Source: NORP240 sp965222175 (GTDB lineage: Bacteria > Pseudomonadota > Gammaproteobacteria > Pseudomonadales > Pseudohongiellaceae). From it: a stretch of 64,000 nucleotides of DNA. Below, in pieces: positions 51,639 to 61,855 of this stretch. The DNA lies in NCBI GenBank assembly GCA_965222175.1, contig OZ244938.1:2852001-2916000 (forward strand), written 5' to 3'. Under the pieces are notes generated by a model. It had not been told where the DNA came from. It was given only the letters and a program-made list of their open reading frames with translations, and did no database searches. Each line of letters opens with the position of its first letter. The stretch's first letter is position 1. The translations under genes and the position numbers were made by a program.

Positions 51639-52584
51639 CAGTGGGGCCCTCGGCAGTATCCTTGGCAAACAGAATTTGCAGCAACAGGTCGTCAAAAGTG
51701 ATTCCCGCCTGCCTGGCGGCCATGGGGACCAGGCTGTGATCTGTCATTCCCGGTACCGTGTTCACCTCCAGAAGATGAAAGTGTCCCTGACTGTCCCGCA
51801 TCAGGTCGACCCTGCCCCAGGCCTCACAACCCAGCGCATTGAATGCATTCAGTGCAAGTATATTGAGTCGGGTCAAATCATCGTCTGTCAGCTCCACCGG
51901 GCAAATGTATTGCGTATCGTTCGCCACGTACTTGGCATCGAAATCGTAAAATTCCCGTTCAGTCTTCAGCTGTATCGCCGGCAAAGCCGCCTGCTGCAGG
52001 ATCGATACCGTGTACTCTTCGCCATCGATGTATTGTTCAATCATGATCCTGTGATCGTATCGACGCGCCTTTTCACAGGCCTCCTCCAGTTCCCGTGGAC
52101 TGCCGGCGATGGACATGCCTATGCTGGAACCTTCGTTTACGGGCTTTACGACCACCGTTCCGAACCTGTCAATCAGGGATCGATAATCCGCGATATCCGT
52201 CAGCACAGCGAAATCCGGCGTACTCAAACCAAGCTGGCGCCACAACATTTTGCTGCGTAACTTGTCCATGGCCAGCGCAGAGGCAAGTACGTCACTGCCG
52301 GTAAAGGGAATGGCCAGCGAATGCAGCAGGCCCTGAACTACGCCATCCTCGCCGCCACGGCCGTGCAACATGTTGAAAACACGGTCCGGTCGCAAATTCA
52401 ACAGCTGGTTCACGAGGTTGGAGGCGGCATCGATTGCAATCACATCAATGCCGGTTTGGGAGAGGGAATCACTTACCTGTCTGCCGGATAGCAGAGATAT
52501 CTCCCGCTCTGCCGAATTGCCACCAAGCAGTACGGCCACCTTTCCAGCTTTTTTTATCAACTCTTTCTTTGTCAGGTTATTCAT
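51625..52584 (-). CDS. ddlB: D-alanine--D-alanine ligase
   Basis: A 319-residue ATP-grasp enzyme that joins two D-alanines for the muropeptide stem. Seen: VAVLLGGNSAEREISLLSG, FNMLHGRGGEDGVVQGLLHSL, VVKPVNEGSSIGMSIAG, and the magnesium/ATP site WGRVDLMRDSQGHFHLLEVNTVPGMTDHSLVPMAA. Length is standard. It is 41 bases after murC and overlaps ftsQ. Confidence 0.98.
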   Translation of the reverse strand: MNNLTKKELIKKAGKVAVLLGGNSAEREISLLSGRQVSDSLSQTGIDVIAIDAASNLVNQLLNLRPDRVFNMLHGRGGEDGVVQGLLHSLAIPFTGSDVLASALAMDKLRSKMLWRQLGLSTPDFAVLTDIADYRSLIDRFGTVVVKPVNEGSSIGMSIAGSPRELEEACEKARRYDHRIMIEQYIDGEEYTVSILQQAALPAIQLKTEREFYDFDAKYVANDTQYICPVELTDDDLTRLNILALNAFNALGCEAWGRVDLMRDSQGHFHLLEVNTVPGMTDHSLVPMAARQAGITFDDLLLQILFAKDTAEGPTDGAA

Positions 52585-52625
52585 AGTATCCGTATGCCTG
52601 TCTCTTACATCCAGTGCCCGTCAAA

Positions 52626-54062
52626 TCAGTCTGTGTCAACGAGTCCGCCCTCGGCAAGCTGCTTTGCCAGGGCACCCACACTGCCCGCTCCCTGGGTTAC
52701 AACAATGTCGTCATTCTTCAGGATAGTCTGCAACAGTCCCTTCAATTCATCGGTATTCTGCAGGTAGATTGGATCCACCTGCCCCCTTAGACGAATACTT
52801 CGACACAAGCTCTTGGAGTCGGCGCTCGCAATTTTCTGTTCTCCTGCTGAATAGACTTCAAGCAGCACCAGCACATCGAGCTCCGACAGGACTTCAACGA
52901 AGTCTTCATAGAGGTCCTTGGTCCGACTGTACCGATGAGGCTGGTAAACCATTACCAGCCTGCGTTCCGGCCAGCCTGCCCGTATTGCCGAAATTGTTGC
53001 CTGCACCTCCCGGGGATGGTGTCCGTAATCATCCACGATCATCACCTTGCCCTGGCGGGGCAAGGGAAAATCGCCAAGAACTTCGAAGCGTCGGCCGACA
53101 CCGGAAAAATGATTGATGCCGTGAACGATGGAAGCATCCGACACCCCCTCGTCACTGGCGACAACCACCGCGGCGGTGGCGTTCAATGCATAGTGTCTTC
53201 CCGGCATTTCCAATGCCAGTTCCAGCGTGCTCATCCCGTCAGGCCGGACTACGTCGAACCGGGTGACAAGCTGGTGCTGGCGCAGATTGACAATTTGAAA
53301 GTCTGCCTTGTCTGAAAAACCGTAAGTCAGGGTCGGGCGTGATATTCGGGGCAGGATATCGGCCACCACGGGATCATCTATACACAGAACCGCAAGTCCG
53401 TAGAACGGAAGGTTATGGAGGAATTCGACAAAGTAGTTTTTCAACCGTTCAATGTCACCGTGATAAGTAGCCATGTGGTCTTCATCGATATTGGTCACCA
53501 CGGCCACCATCGGTTGCAGGTGCAGGAATGACGCATCGCTTTCATCCGCTTCGGCCAGCAGGTACCTGCTTTCACCCAGCCTGGCATTGGTTCCGGAACT
53601 GTTGAGAAGACCTCCGATAACGTATGTCGGATCAAGATTTTCAGCCGCAAAAATCGACGCAAGCAAACTTGTGGTGGTCGTCTTCCCATGGGTCCCGGCA
53701 ATGGCGATTCCGTGGCGATAACGCATCAACTCCGACAGCATTTCCGCCCGGGCTATAGCAGGTTTACCGGCATCACGAGCCGCCAGCATTTCGGCGTTTT
53801 CCATTGATACAGCACTGGAATAGACGACTACGTCTGCAGTACTGACATTTTCGGGACGATGTCCGATAAAAATCCTGGCACCCAGTTTCTCCAACCGTTC
53901 CGTGTTCGTCGAAGTCCGTATGTCTGAACCGGTAATTTTATAACCCTGGTTCAACAACACCTCGGCAATACCACACATGCCGGCTCCACCAATTCCGATG
54001 AAGTGAATAGTCTTGATTCGCCGCATTTCGGGAATCTGGTACATGCGCCGGGCATCAACCAT
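52626..54062 (-). CDS. murC: UDP-N-acetylmuramate--L-alanine ligase
   Basis: A 478-residue cytoplasmic Mur ligase that adds L-Ala, the first stem residue, to UDP-MurNAc. Seen: IKTIHFIGIGGAGMCGIAEVL, the ATP loop IAGTHGKTTTTSLLA, ADESDASFLHLQPMVAVVTNIDEDHM, GVGRRFEVLGDF and DDYGHHPREVQATI. ATG 54062 follows GGAG at seven bases and overlaps the end of murG by eight bases. A start 14 codons upstream is possible but less likely. Confidence 0.97.
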   Translation of the reverse strand: MVDARRMYQIPEMRRIKTIHFIGIGGAGMCGIAEVLLNQGYKITGSDIRTSTNTERLEKLGARIFIGHRPENVSTADVVVYSSAVSMENAEMLAARDAGKPAIARAEMLSELMRYRHGIAIAGTHGKTTTTSLLASIFAAENLDPTYVIGGLLNSSGTNARLGESRYLLAEADESDASFLHLQPMVAVVTNIDEDHMATYHGDIERLKNYFVEFLHNLPFYGLAVLCIDDPVVADILPRISRPTLTYGFSDKADFQIVNLRQHQLVTRFDVVRPDGMSTLELALEMPGRHYALNATAAVVVASDEGVSDASIVHGINHFSGVGRRFEVLGDFPLPRQGKVMIVDDYGHHPREVQATISAIRAGWPERRLVMVYQPHRYSRTKDLYEDFVEVLSELDVLVLLEVYSAGEQKIASADSKSLCRSIRLRGQVDPIYLQNTDELKGLLQTILKNDDIVVTQGAGSVGALAKQLAEGGLVDTD

Positions 54063-55161
54063 TGATTGTCTCCAGGCACAGAAGTGCGATTCGTTCATCC
54101 GCATCGGTAATGGCTATGTCCAGCGCAGCCGCGGACATTGATGCAGTCCTTGACCTGTCGCTGTTAAGAGTTGTCAGATGGTCCCGGAGGACAGTGGGGC
54201 TGAGATCATCCTGCTCAATCAGCAATGCGGCACCTGTTTCTGACAACCAGCGGGCGTTCCTGACCTGCTGCTGGTCCTTGTGATACGGGTAGGGAATCAG
54301 AATGGCAGGTAATCCGGCAGCCGCGATTTCCGCGACCGTACTTGCTCCGGAGCGACAGATCACCAGATCAGCCCATGTATAGGCCTGCGCAATATCCTTG
54401 ATAAAGTCCTGAACCCGCACTTCGGTCCCTGTCACGATGCCGGCTTGGGCATATCCCGCCAGTGTCTCAGTTACCTTGTCTTTACCAGCCTGATGCAAGA
54501 CCTGTGGCCTTGATTCCGGCTCAAGCAGACCCAGAGCAGCCGGTACCACGGTGTTGATCGCTCTGGCTCCCTGGCTTCCACCAAGTACCAGAATCCGCAA
54601 TCGATGAGCGTCTTTCCGGGTTTTTTGACTGCCTGATGCAGCAATGGATCGGCGAACCGGATTGCCTACCGTGACCGTTTTATTTTCTGCAAACCTGTTT
54701 TTTGCAAAAGTTTCCGGAAACGCCTCAAGGACCCGGAAGGCAAACGGCATCAGCATGCGGTTGGTAATACCAGGAACCGCGTTCTGCTCATGTATCAGCA
54801 GCCTGGTCCCCCGCAATCGAGCCGCCACACCACCCGGCCCCGTAACGAAACCGCCCATTCCAAGGACACAGTCCGGCCTGACCCTGGCCATTACGCGATA
54901 TGCCTGAACGGTGGCCCGGACTATCATCAGCGGCGCCAGCAGCAGGCTAAGGACGCCCTTACCACGGAGCCCCCTGGCATTTATAAGATGCAGCGTATAA
55001 TCCATATCTCCCAGTATCTGCACTTCAAGTCCCGAGGCTGACCCCAGCCACTCGATATTCACACCCATTTCACGGAGCTTCTCGGCGATGGAGAGGGCCG
55101 GAAAAATATGTCCACCAGTTCCACCTGCCATTATCAACACTGTTGGTTTACTTCTGCTCAT
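54055..55161 (-). CDS. murG: UDP-GlcNAc:lipid I GlcNAc transferase MurG
   Basis: A 368-residue GT28 enzyme at the inner face of the membrane that turns lipid I into lipid II. Seen: the N-terminal G-loop MAGGTGGHIFPALSIAEKL, HEQNAVPGITNRML, the second G-loop LVLGGSQGARAINTVVP and the UDP-GlcNAc site CRSGASTVAEIAAAGLPAILIPYPYHKDQQQ. Length is typical. Confidence 0.98.
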   Translation of the reverse strand: MSRSKPTVLIMAGGTGGHIFPALSIAEKLREMGVNIEWLGSASGLEVQILGDMDYTLHLINARGLRGKGVLSLLLAPLMIVRATVQAYRVMARVRPDCVLGMGGFVTGPGGVAARLRGTRLLIHEQNAVPGITNRMLMPFAFRVLEAFPETFAKNRFAENKTVTVGNPVRRSIAASGSQKTRKDAHRLRILVLGGSQGARAINTVVPAALGLLEPESRPQVLHQAGKDKVTETLAGYAQAGIVTGTEVRVQDFIKDIAQAYTWADLVICRSGASTVAEIAAAGLPAILIPYPYHKDQQQVRNARWLSETGAALLIEQDDLSPTVLRDHLTTLNSDRSRTASMSAAALDIAITDADERIALLCLETING

Positions 55162-55215
55162 TGCCGATCACCGGTCAGGCGCTTTTAGGTCGCTGCGAAG
55201 AGCGTTCGAAACAAA

Positions 55216-56418
55216 TCAGGAGCGCGATTTTCGCGTTCCTGATCGGGATGAGGCCGCAACATATTCAGATTCGTACTGAATACGTAACAGTATGCCCACC
55301 ATCAGGCAACTGATTATCAGGCTGGCCCCGCCGTATGAAATAAACGGCAGCGTCAATCCCTTGGTCGGCAGCAGACCGGTATTTACACCCACGTTGATCA
55401 GGATCTGGCTGGCAAAAACTACGGATAACCCGTATGCACTGTACGCCTGGAAAATGAGCCCATTGCGCTCAGCACCGCGGCCAATGGAGAAACCCTTGAA
55501 CACCAGCAGCGAAAGCAGGGTCAGCACGACGGCTACACCTGCCAGCCCAAGTTCTTCAGCAAGAATAGCCAGCACAAAATCGGTATGTGCTTCCGGAAGA
55601 AAATAGAGTTTCTGAATACTGTTTCCAAGTCCCACGCCAAACCATTCACCACGTCCGAATGCAATTAGAGCCTGGGTTAACTGGTAGCCACTGCCATAAA
55701 CGTACTCATCTGCCCAGGGATTCATGTACGAAGTGAATCGTTCGATGACATACGGGTACTTAATCGCCAGAATGACAACTCCTGCAATACACCCGGCAAG
55801 TACCAGCAAAAATCTGTGCAACTTGGCGCCTGCCAGAAATACCATGGTAAATGCCGCCGTCAGCAATATCACGATGGCACCATGATCCGGTTCACGTTGG
55901 AGCAGCACCACGGCAACCCCTATGACCAGAAGAGGCTTTATAAAACCAGACCAGTTGTTTCTGACTTCGTCGTGGTTACGCTCCATGAATGCCGCCAGGT
56001 ACAGCACCAGGAAAACCTTGCCAAGTTCCGATGGCTGCAGGTTGAAAATCCCCAGATCGATCCAGCGAGCGCTTCCGTTGACAACTTTACCTATGCCGGG
56101 AATCAGGACCAGCACCAGTAGACCGTAAGCCAGCAGCAGCAGGAGACCGCTGGCAGCATACCAGTGACGAGTCGGGATATTTATCGTGAACAGCATGGTA
56201 AGAAGTCCGATAGCTGAAAATACGGCCTGCCGCTTGAAATGAAACAGGGGATCATTGTATTGACCATTGGCTATTTCAATGGAAGCGGAGGTCATCATGG
56301 TGAGTCCCACCGCCAGCAACAATAGTGTAATCAGCAGCATGCCGTTAACCGGTAATGCAGCCCCCTCCCGCCCAGGGTTATAAGCTGACCGGCTGACACC
56401 GGTTACTCTGCCGCTCAT
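55216..56418 (-). CDS. ftsW: Septal peptidoglycan glycosyltransferase FtsW
   Basis: A 400-residue SEDS-family membrane protein with about ten helices that polymerises lipid II at the septum with FtsI. Seen: WIDLGIFNLQPSELGKVFLVLYLAAFMERN, LLQREPDHGAIVILLTAAFTMVFLAG (with the family Glu/Asp), the loop YGSGYQLTQALIAFGRGEWFGVGLGNSIQKLYFLPEAHTDFVLAILAEELG, and GLTLPFISYGGASLI. Start ATGA overlaps the murD stop by four bases. Confidence 0.97.
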   Translation of the reverse strand: MSGRVTGVSRSAYNPGREGAALPVNGMLLITLLLLAVGLTMMTSASIEIANGQYNDPLFHFKRQAVFSAIGLLTMLFTINIPTRHWYAASGLLLLLAYGLLVLVLIPGIGKVVNGSARWIDLGIFNLQPSELGKVFLVLYLAAFMERNHDEVRNNWSGFIKPLLVIGVAVVLLQREPDHGAIVILLTAAFTMVFLAGAKLHRFLLVLAGCIAGVVILAIKYPYVIERFTSYMNPWADEYVYGSGYQLTQALIAFGRGEWFGVGLGNSIQKLYFLPEAHTDFVLAILAEELGLAGVAVVLTLLSLLVFKGFSIGRGAERNGLIFQAYSAYGLSVVFASQILINVGVNTGLLPTKGLTLPFISYGGASLIISCLMVGILLRIQYESEYVAASSRSGTRKSRS

Positions 56419-57776
56419 TGCAATACCCTCACTGTTTCAGTAAATACCTGGCCGCGATGGTGAAAATCCCTGAACATATCGAAACTGGCACAGGCTGGGG
56501 ACAGCAGCACGGCATCGCCAGGGCTGGCAGCAGCTTTTGCCTGAGCCACGGCATCCTCCATGCTGTCGGCGAAGCTGATCTTCTTGTGGGCTGCAAGAAC
56601 CTGATTGATCTGCGGAGCCGCTTCTCCCACCAGAATGACTTCCCTGACAAACTGCGCAATTGGCCGAACCAGCGGCTGGAAATTCGCGCCTTTGCCCACT
56701 CCACCTGCAATAAGCACGATCTTCCCTTCTAACTTTCTTCCGAGACCGTCCACTGCCGCCACGGTCGCGCCGACATTGGTACCCTTTGAGTCGTTGTAAA
56801 ATACGATTCCATCAATCTCCGCAACCCACTGACACCGGTCTGGCAAGCCGCGAAATTGCAAAGCAGCGGCTGCCATAAATTCCGGCGCCAGTCCCAATGC
56901 CTTACCTATGGCCATGGCCGCCAGCACATTGGCAACATTGTGCTGGCCAAATACCTTCAACTTGTCAACTCTGGCAAGCAATTGCCGGCCCAGCGCCAGG
57001 TATTCGGCGCCATCTTGCTGCAGTACGCCAAAACCTCGCGGACCGGGCTCACCCAGACCAAAGTCGATAATCTCTGCGTCGACCTGGGTCGGCGGCCGGC
57101 TGTGCGGGCTGTCGCGGTTGACCACCACCTTTCGGGCTCCAATGAAAATCCGTTGTTTCGCTTCCAGGTAGGTACGGAGCCCGGAGTAGCGATCCATATG
57201 GTCTTCACTGAGATTCAATATGACGGCCACCTCGGCACCGAGAGCTGCCGTTGTTTCAAGCTGAAAACTGGACAGCTCAAGAATGTAGAGCGCGGGCATG
57301 TCACCCTCTAGCAAATCCAGTGCAGGCCTTGACCTGACGCCGTCAAGATTCCCGCCCAGGCCGAAGGTGACTCCGGCTGCCTCGCATAGCTCAGCCACCA
57401 GGGAAACCACGGTGCTTTTGCCGTTTGACCCGGTCACTGCAACAATCGGAGCCTTTGCAAGTTTACTGAACTGATCAATATCACCGGTGACTGGCACACC
57501 GTGATTCAATGCATCTACAATCACCGGTTCCTGCAACCCAATACCCGGACTGACCATCAGCTGCGCGGCACGGCGAAAAGTGGCCTCCCGGAATTTACCA
57601 AGCTCGAACTTCACCCCGGGGAAATCTGCCCGGAATCGGGCCAGCTCCGGTGGCGCGGTCCGCGAATCAACCATCATGAATTTCTCCCCGCGCCGGGACA
57701 GAAATCTCGCGCAGGACAGGCCGGTTTTCCCCATCCCCACGACCACTGTACATTTTTCACCATTGTTCTCAGGCAC
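56415..57776 (-). CDS. murD: UDP-N-acetylmuramoyl-L-alanine--D-glutamate ligase
   Basis: A 453-residue cytoplasmic Mur ligase that adds D-Glu. Seen: VVGMGKTGLSCARFL, LMVSPGIGLQEP, the ATP loop VAVTGSNGKSTVVSL, LELSSFQLETT, LNLSEDHMDRY, and FYNDSKGTNVGATVAAVDGL. C-terminal LLSPACASFDMFRDFHHRGQVF is the usual family ending. It lies 54 bases after mraY and overlaps ftsW. Confidence 0.98.
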   Translation of the reverse strand: MPENNGEKCTVVVGMGKTGLSCARFLSRRGEKFMMVDSRTAPPELARFRADFPGVKFELGKFREATFRRAAQLMVSPGIGLQEPVIVDALNHGVPVTGDIDQFSKLAKAPIVAVTGSNGKSTVVSLVAELCEAAGVTFGLGGNLDGVRSRPALDLLEGDMPALYILELSSFQLETTAALGAEVAVILNLSEDHMDRYSGLRTYLEAKQRIFIGARKVVVNRDSPHSRPPTQVDAEIIDFGLGEPGPRGFGVLQQDGAEYLALGRQLLARVDKLKVFGQHNVANVLAAMAIGKALGLAPEFMAAAALQFRGLPDRCQWVAEIDGIVFYNDSKGTNVGATVAAVDGLGRKLEGKIVLIAGGVGKGANFQPLVRPIAQFVREVILVGEAAPQINQVLAAHKKISFADSMEDAVAQAKAAASPGDAVLLSPACASFDMFRDFHHRGQVFTETVRVLQ

Positions 57777-57830
57777 CTGTTTTTATTACCACTCTACTTG
57801 CAGCTATCGCGAATACTGACAGGATTCTGG

Positions 57831-58913
57831 TCAGCGTAGTTTCAAGGTTGCCAGCCCAAACAGGACCAGCATGACAGTGATTATCCAGAAACGAACAATG
57901 ACGCGGGGTTCGGGCCAGCCTTTTAATTCGAAATGATGGTGCAGTGGCGCCATGCGGAATATTCTCTTGCCGGTAAGCTTGAAAGAAGCAACCTGGAGAA
58001 TCACTGAAACTGTCTCCATGACGAAAACCCCACCCATGATGAACAGCACAATTTCATGGCGGGAAATAATTGCCATGGCTCCAAGGGCAGCACCCAGCGC
58101 AAGAGCTCCCACGTCACCCATGAATACCTGGGCAGGATAGGTGTTGAACCAGAGAAATCCGAGTCCGGCACCTGCCAAAGCGCCGGAAAAAATCACTATC
58201 TCACCGGCTCCTATTATGTATGGAATATTCAGATACTCGGAGAAAACCACGTTGCCGCTAAGATAGCCGATAACTCCGAGCGCGCCTCCAACCATGACCG
58301 TTGGCAAAATCGCAAGCCCATCCAGGCCATCTGTCAGGTTTACCGCGTTGCTGCTTCCGACAATTACGAAATAGCTTATGATGATATAGACAAAGCCTAA
58401 ATCGAGAGCAACGTCCTTGAAAAAGGGCACTATGTAGGCAATTTCGACACTTCCCTCTGCCGACACGTACAACCAGTACGCGGCCACTGCCGCCACCAGG
58501 GATTGCCAGAAATATTTCCATCGGGCAGACAGGCCCTTCGGATTCTTGCGAAATACCTTGCGATAATCGTCAATCCAGCCAATTGCGCCAAAAGCCAGGG
58601 TAACCAGCAGGACGATCCAAACATAGTGGTTCTCCAGATCCGACCAGATCAGTGTGCTCAGCGCAATACTGACCAGGATCAGCGCCCCACCCATGGTCGG
58701 TGTGCCGGCTTTACTGAAATGAGTCTGGGGCCCATCATCCCGCACAACCTGGCCGATCTGGTGATAGTTCAGTCGGCTGATCATCAACGGGCCGATTATC
58801 AGTGAGACGCCGAGTGCCGTGAGTACACTGAATATCGTGCGCACCGTTATATACTGCAATACGGCAAAATTACTGTCGATTTGTACCAGGTATTCAGATA
58901 ACCAGACTAGCAT
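57831..58913 (-). CDS. mraY: Phospho-N-acetylmuramoyl-pentapeptide-transferase MraY
   Basis: A 360-residue ten-helix membrane enzyme that loads phospho-MurNAc-pentapeptide onto undecaprenyl phosphate, forming lipid I. Seen: GTPTMGGALILVSI, the DDxxK/R-type site GWIDDYRKVFRKNPKGLSARWKYFWQSLVA, VNLTDGLDGLAILPT (catalytic Asp) and the histidine-rich RMAPLHHHFELKGWPEPRVIVRFWI. Standard length and cluster position. Confidence 0.98.
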   Translation of the reverse strand: MLVWLSEYLVQIDSNFAVLQYITVRTIFSVLTALGVSLIIGPLMISRLNYHQIGQVVRDDGPQTHFSKAGTPTMGGALILVSIALSTLIWSDLENHYVWIVLLVTLAFGAIGWIDDYRKVFRKNPKGLSARWKYFWQSLVAAVAAYWLYVSAEGSVEIAYIVPFFKDVALDLGFVYIIISYFVIVGSSNAVNLTDGLDGLAILPTVMVGGALGVIGYLSGNVVFSEYLNIPYIIGAGEIVIFSGALAGAGLGFLWFNTYPAQVFMGDVGALALGAALGAMAIISRHEIVLFIMGGVFVMETVSVILQVASFKLTGKRIFRMAPLHHHFELKGWPEPRVIVRFWIITVMLVLFGLATLKLR

Positions 58914-58931
58914 GGCAGGCCCCTATCATTA

Positions 58932-60293
58932 TCAACTTACCCGGCCTTTACTGAGCTCCTGGACTATTTCGTCCAGTCCTGCGCTCCGGGACCCTTTTAT
59001 CAGGAGTGTCACTCCTGGCCCTATTCTCTTCCTCGCGAACTCGATAGCGTCCTGCCTGGAACTGAAGTGTCGACCGTTTTCACCAAATGTCTTTGTGCTA
59101 TACCGGCTTGATTCACCCACAGACCACAGCTCATTAATCCCACATTGACGGGCATACCGTCCCAACTCTTCATGAGCCGCGCTGGTGGAGCCACCCAGCT
59201 CCGCCATATCACCCACGAGCAGAATCCGGTGACTGTCAATCTCGCGTAAAACATCCACCGCAGCCTTGAAGGACTCCGGACTGGCATTGTAGCTATCGTC
59301 TATCAATCCTCCGCCGCCAGGGGAATCGACAGGATAGAGGCGACCCCTGACCGGCCTGATACTCTCCAGTCCGGCTTTAACCTGATCAAGTCCGGCTCCA
59401 GCCTCTATCGCCAGGGCAGAGGCCACTACCGCATTCATCACGTTGTGTCTTCCCAGCAGTGCCAGCCTGACAGCCTTGTGCTGCCCATCGGCGTGCAGTA
59501 AAAAGGTCTGGCTGCCATCGTCGTGGCGTTGTTCGTCACTGGCGAAATAGTCTGCTGCCGTATCGGCAGTAGAGAAAGTAACGATTCTGCGGCCTTCTGC
59601 CCGTGCCTGCCAGGCTTTAAAATACGCATCGTCGAGATTCAACACGACAGTGCCTGTAGGGACAATCCCGTCGATGATCTCACCCTTGGCACGTGCTACT
59701 CCCTCAAGACTGCCAAAGCCCTCGAGGTGGGCGTGGGCGGCCCGGGTAATTGTTGCCACCATGGGCATTACCAGGTTCACGCTGTAGGCAATTTCTCCTG
59801 CGCGATTCGCGCCCATTTCCACAACTCCGAATTCGTGTTGCCCGTTCAACCGCAGCAGTGTCAAAGGGACACCAAGGGTGTTATTGAGATTCCCGGACGT
59901 CGTCAATGTTGAGCCAACCCGCTCCAGTATGCGGCCGGTCATTTCCTTTACCGTGGTCTTGCCCTGACTGCCAGTAATACCTATGAGCGTGGCTCGTGAT
60001 CGCTGTCGGTTCAACAGCGCCAGGGTTCCCAGGGCCCTTGAGGTGTCTTCCACCAGCAGCTGCGGCAGGGAAGTGTCGGCCAGCCGACTGACAATTGCGG
60101 CGCAGGCACCTTTTTCTGCGGCATCTTCGACAAAATCATTGCCATCAAAGTTGTTACCTTTGATGGCAATGAACAGGTCACCCGGCTCAAGGGTCCGACT
60201 ATTTATTGAAACAGATTCGAACCCGGTATTTCTTCCGTGCAACTCGCCGGCCAGATGCGGTGCAACGCCTCTTAAATCCATCGCCTCTATCAA
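58932..60293 (-). CDS. murF: UDP-MurNAc-tripeptide--D-Ala-D-Ala ligase
   Basis: A 453-residue cytoplasmic Mur ligase that adds the D-Ala-D-Ala made by DdlB. Seen: VSINSRTLEPGDLFIAIKGNNFDGNDFV, the ATP loop IGITGSQGKTTVKEMTGRIL, VVEMGANRAGEIAY, NAVVASALAIEAG and IDDSYNASPESFKAAVDVL. The start is likely TTG 60293, since this aligns best in length with E. coli MurF; ATG 60281 is the alternative. It begins five bases after the murE stop. Confidence 0.97.
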   Translation of the reverse strand: MIEAMDLRGVAPHLAGELHGRNTGFESVSINSRTLEPGDLFIAIKGNNFDGNDFVEDAAEKGACAAIVSRLADTSLPQLLVEDTSRALGTLALLNRQRSRATLIGITGSQGKTTVKEMTGRILERVGSTLTTSGNLNNTLGVPLTLLRLNGQHEFGVVEMGANRAGEIAYSVNLVMPMVATITRAAHAHLEGFGSLEGVARAKGEIIDGIVPTGTVVLNLDDAYFKAWQARAEGRRIVTFSTADTAADYFASDEQRHDDGSQTFLLHADGQHKAVRLALLGRHNVMNAVVASALAIEAGAGLDQVKAGLESIRPVRGRLYPVDSPGGGGLIDDSYNASPESFKAAVDVLREIDSHRILLVGDMAELGGSTSAAHEELGRYARQCGINELWSVGESSRYSTKTFGENGRHFSSRQDAIEFARKRIGPGVTLLIKGSRSAGLDEIVQELSKGRVS

Positions 60294-60298
60294 TGCGG

Positions 60299-61849
60299 TT
60301 ACGTCCCCTTCCGGGACCTGCCCTGGCGCTGCTGCAAGGCAAGCCGCACCTGGCTGGTATCACTGAATACGGTTTTGTGACCACCAATATCCTGGTAGTT
60401 CTCGTGCCCCTTGCCGGCCACCAGCACGATGTCTCCGGGATTGGCGTTACCAACGGCATACTGGATTGCCTGCGCACGGTCTCGAATCACTTCAACACCG
60501 CTATGACTCTCTATGCCCGACATTATGTGCCGGACAATGTCCTCACCGCTTTCCTTGCGTGGATTGTCATCGGTTATTACCAGCCTGTTGGCATAGGCCT
60601 TGGCAATCTCCCCCATCATCGGCCGCTTGCCACGATCACGATTGCCGCCGCAGCCGAAGACACACCAGACTTCACCGTCAAAATGATCGCGAATAGCCAA
60701 TAGCGCGCTTTTCAGCCCATCGGGCGTGTGGGCATAGTCAACCACGCAGGTAAGTTCGTCACTGCTGCCGACAATCTCCATTCGTCCCCGCACCGGCTTC
60801 AGGTTGGCGACCAGGCCCAATAGCCTGGCGATGTCGATCGGTCCTGTGCGCTCGAAATAACTGAGCAACGTAGTGATTACTGCCAACACGTTACTGATAT
60901 TGAAATACCCGAACAACGGGCAATTGACTACTCCCTCGCCGTGAGGAGTGACGATTTCAGCCCTGAAACCATGCCTGTCCAACTGAATATTCCTGGTGTG
61001 TACCGTGGCCGTGTGATTGTCGAGGCTGTACGTGAAAGTCTTAACCTCCCTGGCAACGGCATCCATCATGTACAGTCCGTAGCTGTCGTCCAGGTTGATT
61101 ACCGCAGCCTGAAGCCCGGGAACCATGAACAGCTTGCGCTTGTTGTCCGCATAGCTCTCCATGCTTTTGTGATAATCAAGGTGATCGCGGGAAAGATTGG
61201 TAAACAGAGCGGTGTCAAATTTGACAGCCTCAACACGATGTTGGTGCAGTCCGACGGATGAAACTTCCATGGCCACGACTTTCACGTTGGCTCTTTTCAG
61301 TTCTGCAAGAGCTGCCTGCGTAACCACCGCATCCGGGGTTGTGTGCTGTGTCTCCTGTAAATTGCCGTATTTGCCGAATCCCAGCGTACCGACAACGCCG
61401 CACTCCTCGCCTGCAGCTTCAAGTACTTGTGCAATGAACTGACTGCAGCTGGTCTTACCATTGGTGCCGGTTATACCTATCACTTTCAATGAGCTGCTCG
61501 GGTCTCCATAGAATCGGGCAGCGACTTCACTGATCTGTGCAGTAAGATTGTCAACCGGAATGACGGGCACACCCTTGACATGCCGAACTTCCTGCCAGGA
61601 CCCACCGGATTCAGCCAGCACTGCAACTGCGCCACTGTTTATAGCGTCATCAATATAGTCCCTGGCATCGTGATTGCGACCGAAACAGGCAATAAAAAGG
61701 TCTCCCGACCGCAATAGCCTGCTGTCCATTTTCACACCGCTTACCTGAACGTCAATCTCACTGGACTGGGAATCGCTCAATCGACAGGCAATCCCCGCCA
61801 GAAGAAAACTGAGCGGTACTGTAGTGGTAACTTGTTCCGCAGTATCCAT
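60299..61849 (-). CDS. murE: UDP-MurNAc-L-Ala-D-Glu--meso-diaminopimelate ligase
   Basis: A 516-residue cytoplasmic Mur ligase that adds the third stem residue. Seen: the ATP loop IGITGTNGKTSCSQF, MEVSSVGLHQHRVEAVKFD, FTNLSRDHLDYHKSMESYADNKRKLF, and TDDNPRKESGEDIVRHI. The DNPR sequence is the signature for meso-diaminopimelate rather than lysine, as expected for a Gram-negative cell. It starts six bases after ftsI and ends just before murF. Confidence 0.98.
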   Translation of the reverse strand: MDTAEQVTTTVPLSFLLAGIACRLSDSQSSEIDVQVSGVKMDSRLLRSGDLFIACFGRNHDARDYIDDAINSGAVAVLAESGGSWQEVRHVKGVPVIPVDNLTAQISEVAARFYGDPSSSLKVIGITGTNGKTSCSQFIAQVLEAAGEECGVVGTLGFGKYGNLQETQHTTPDAVVTQAALAELKRANVKVVAMEVSSVGLHQHRVEAVKFDTALFTNLSRDHLDYHKSMESYADNKRKLFMVPGLQAAVINLDDSYGLYMMDAVAREVKTFTYSLDNHTATVHTRNIQLDRHGFRAEIVTPHGEGVVNCPLFGYFNISNVLAVITTLLSYFERTGPIDIARLLGLVANLKPVRGRMEIVGSSDELTCVVDYAHTPDGLKSALLAIRDHFDGEVWCVFGCGGNRDRGKRPMMGEIAKAYANRLVITDDNPRKESGEDIVRHIMSGIESHSGVEVIRDRAQAIQYAVGNANPGDIVLVAGKGHENYQDIGGHKTVFSDTSQVRLALQQRQGRSRKGT

Positions 61850-61855
61850 GGTGAC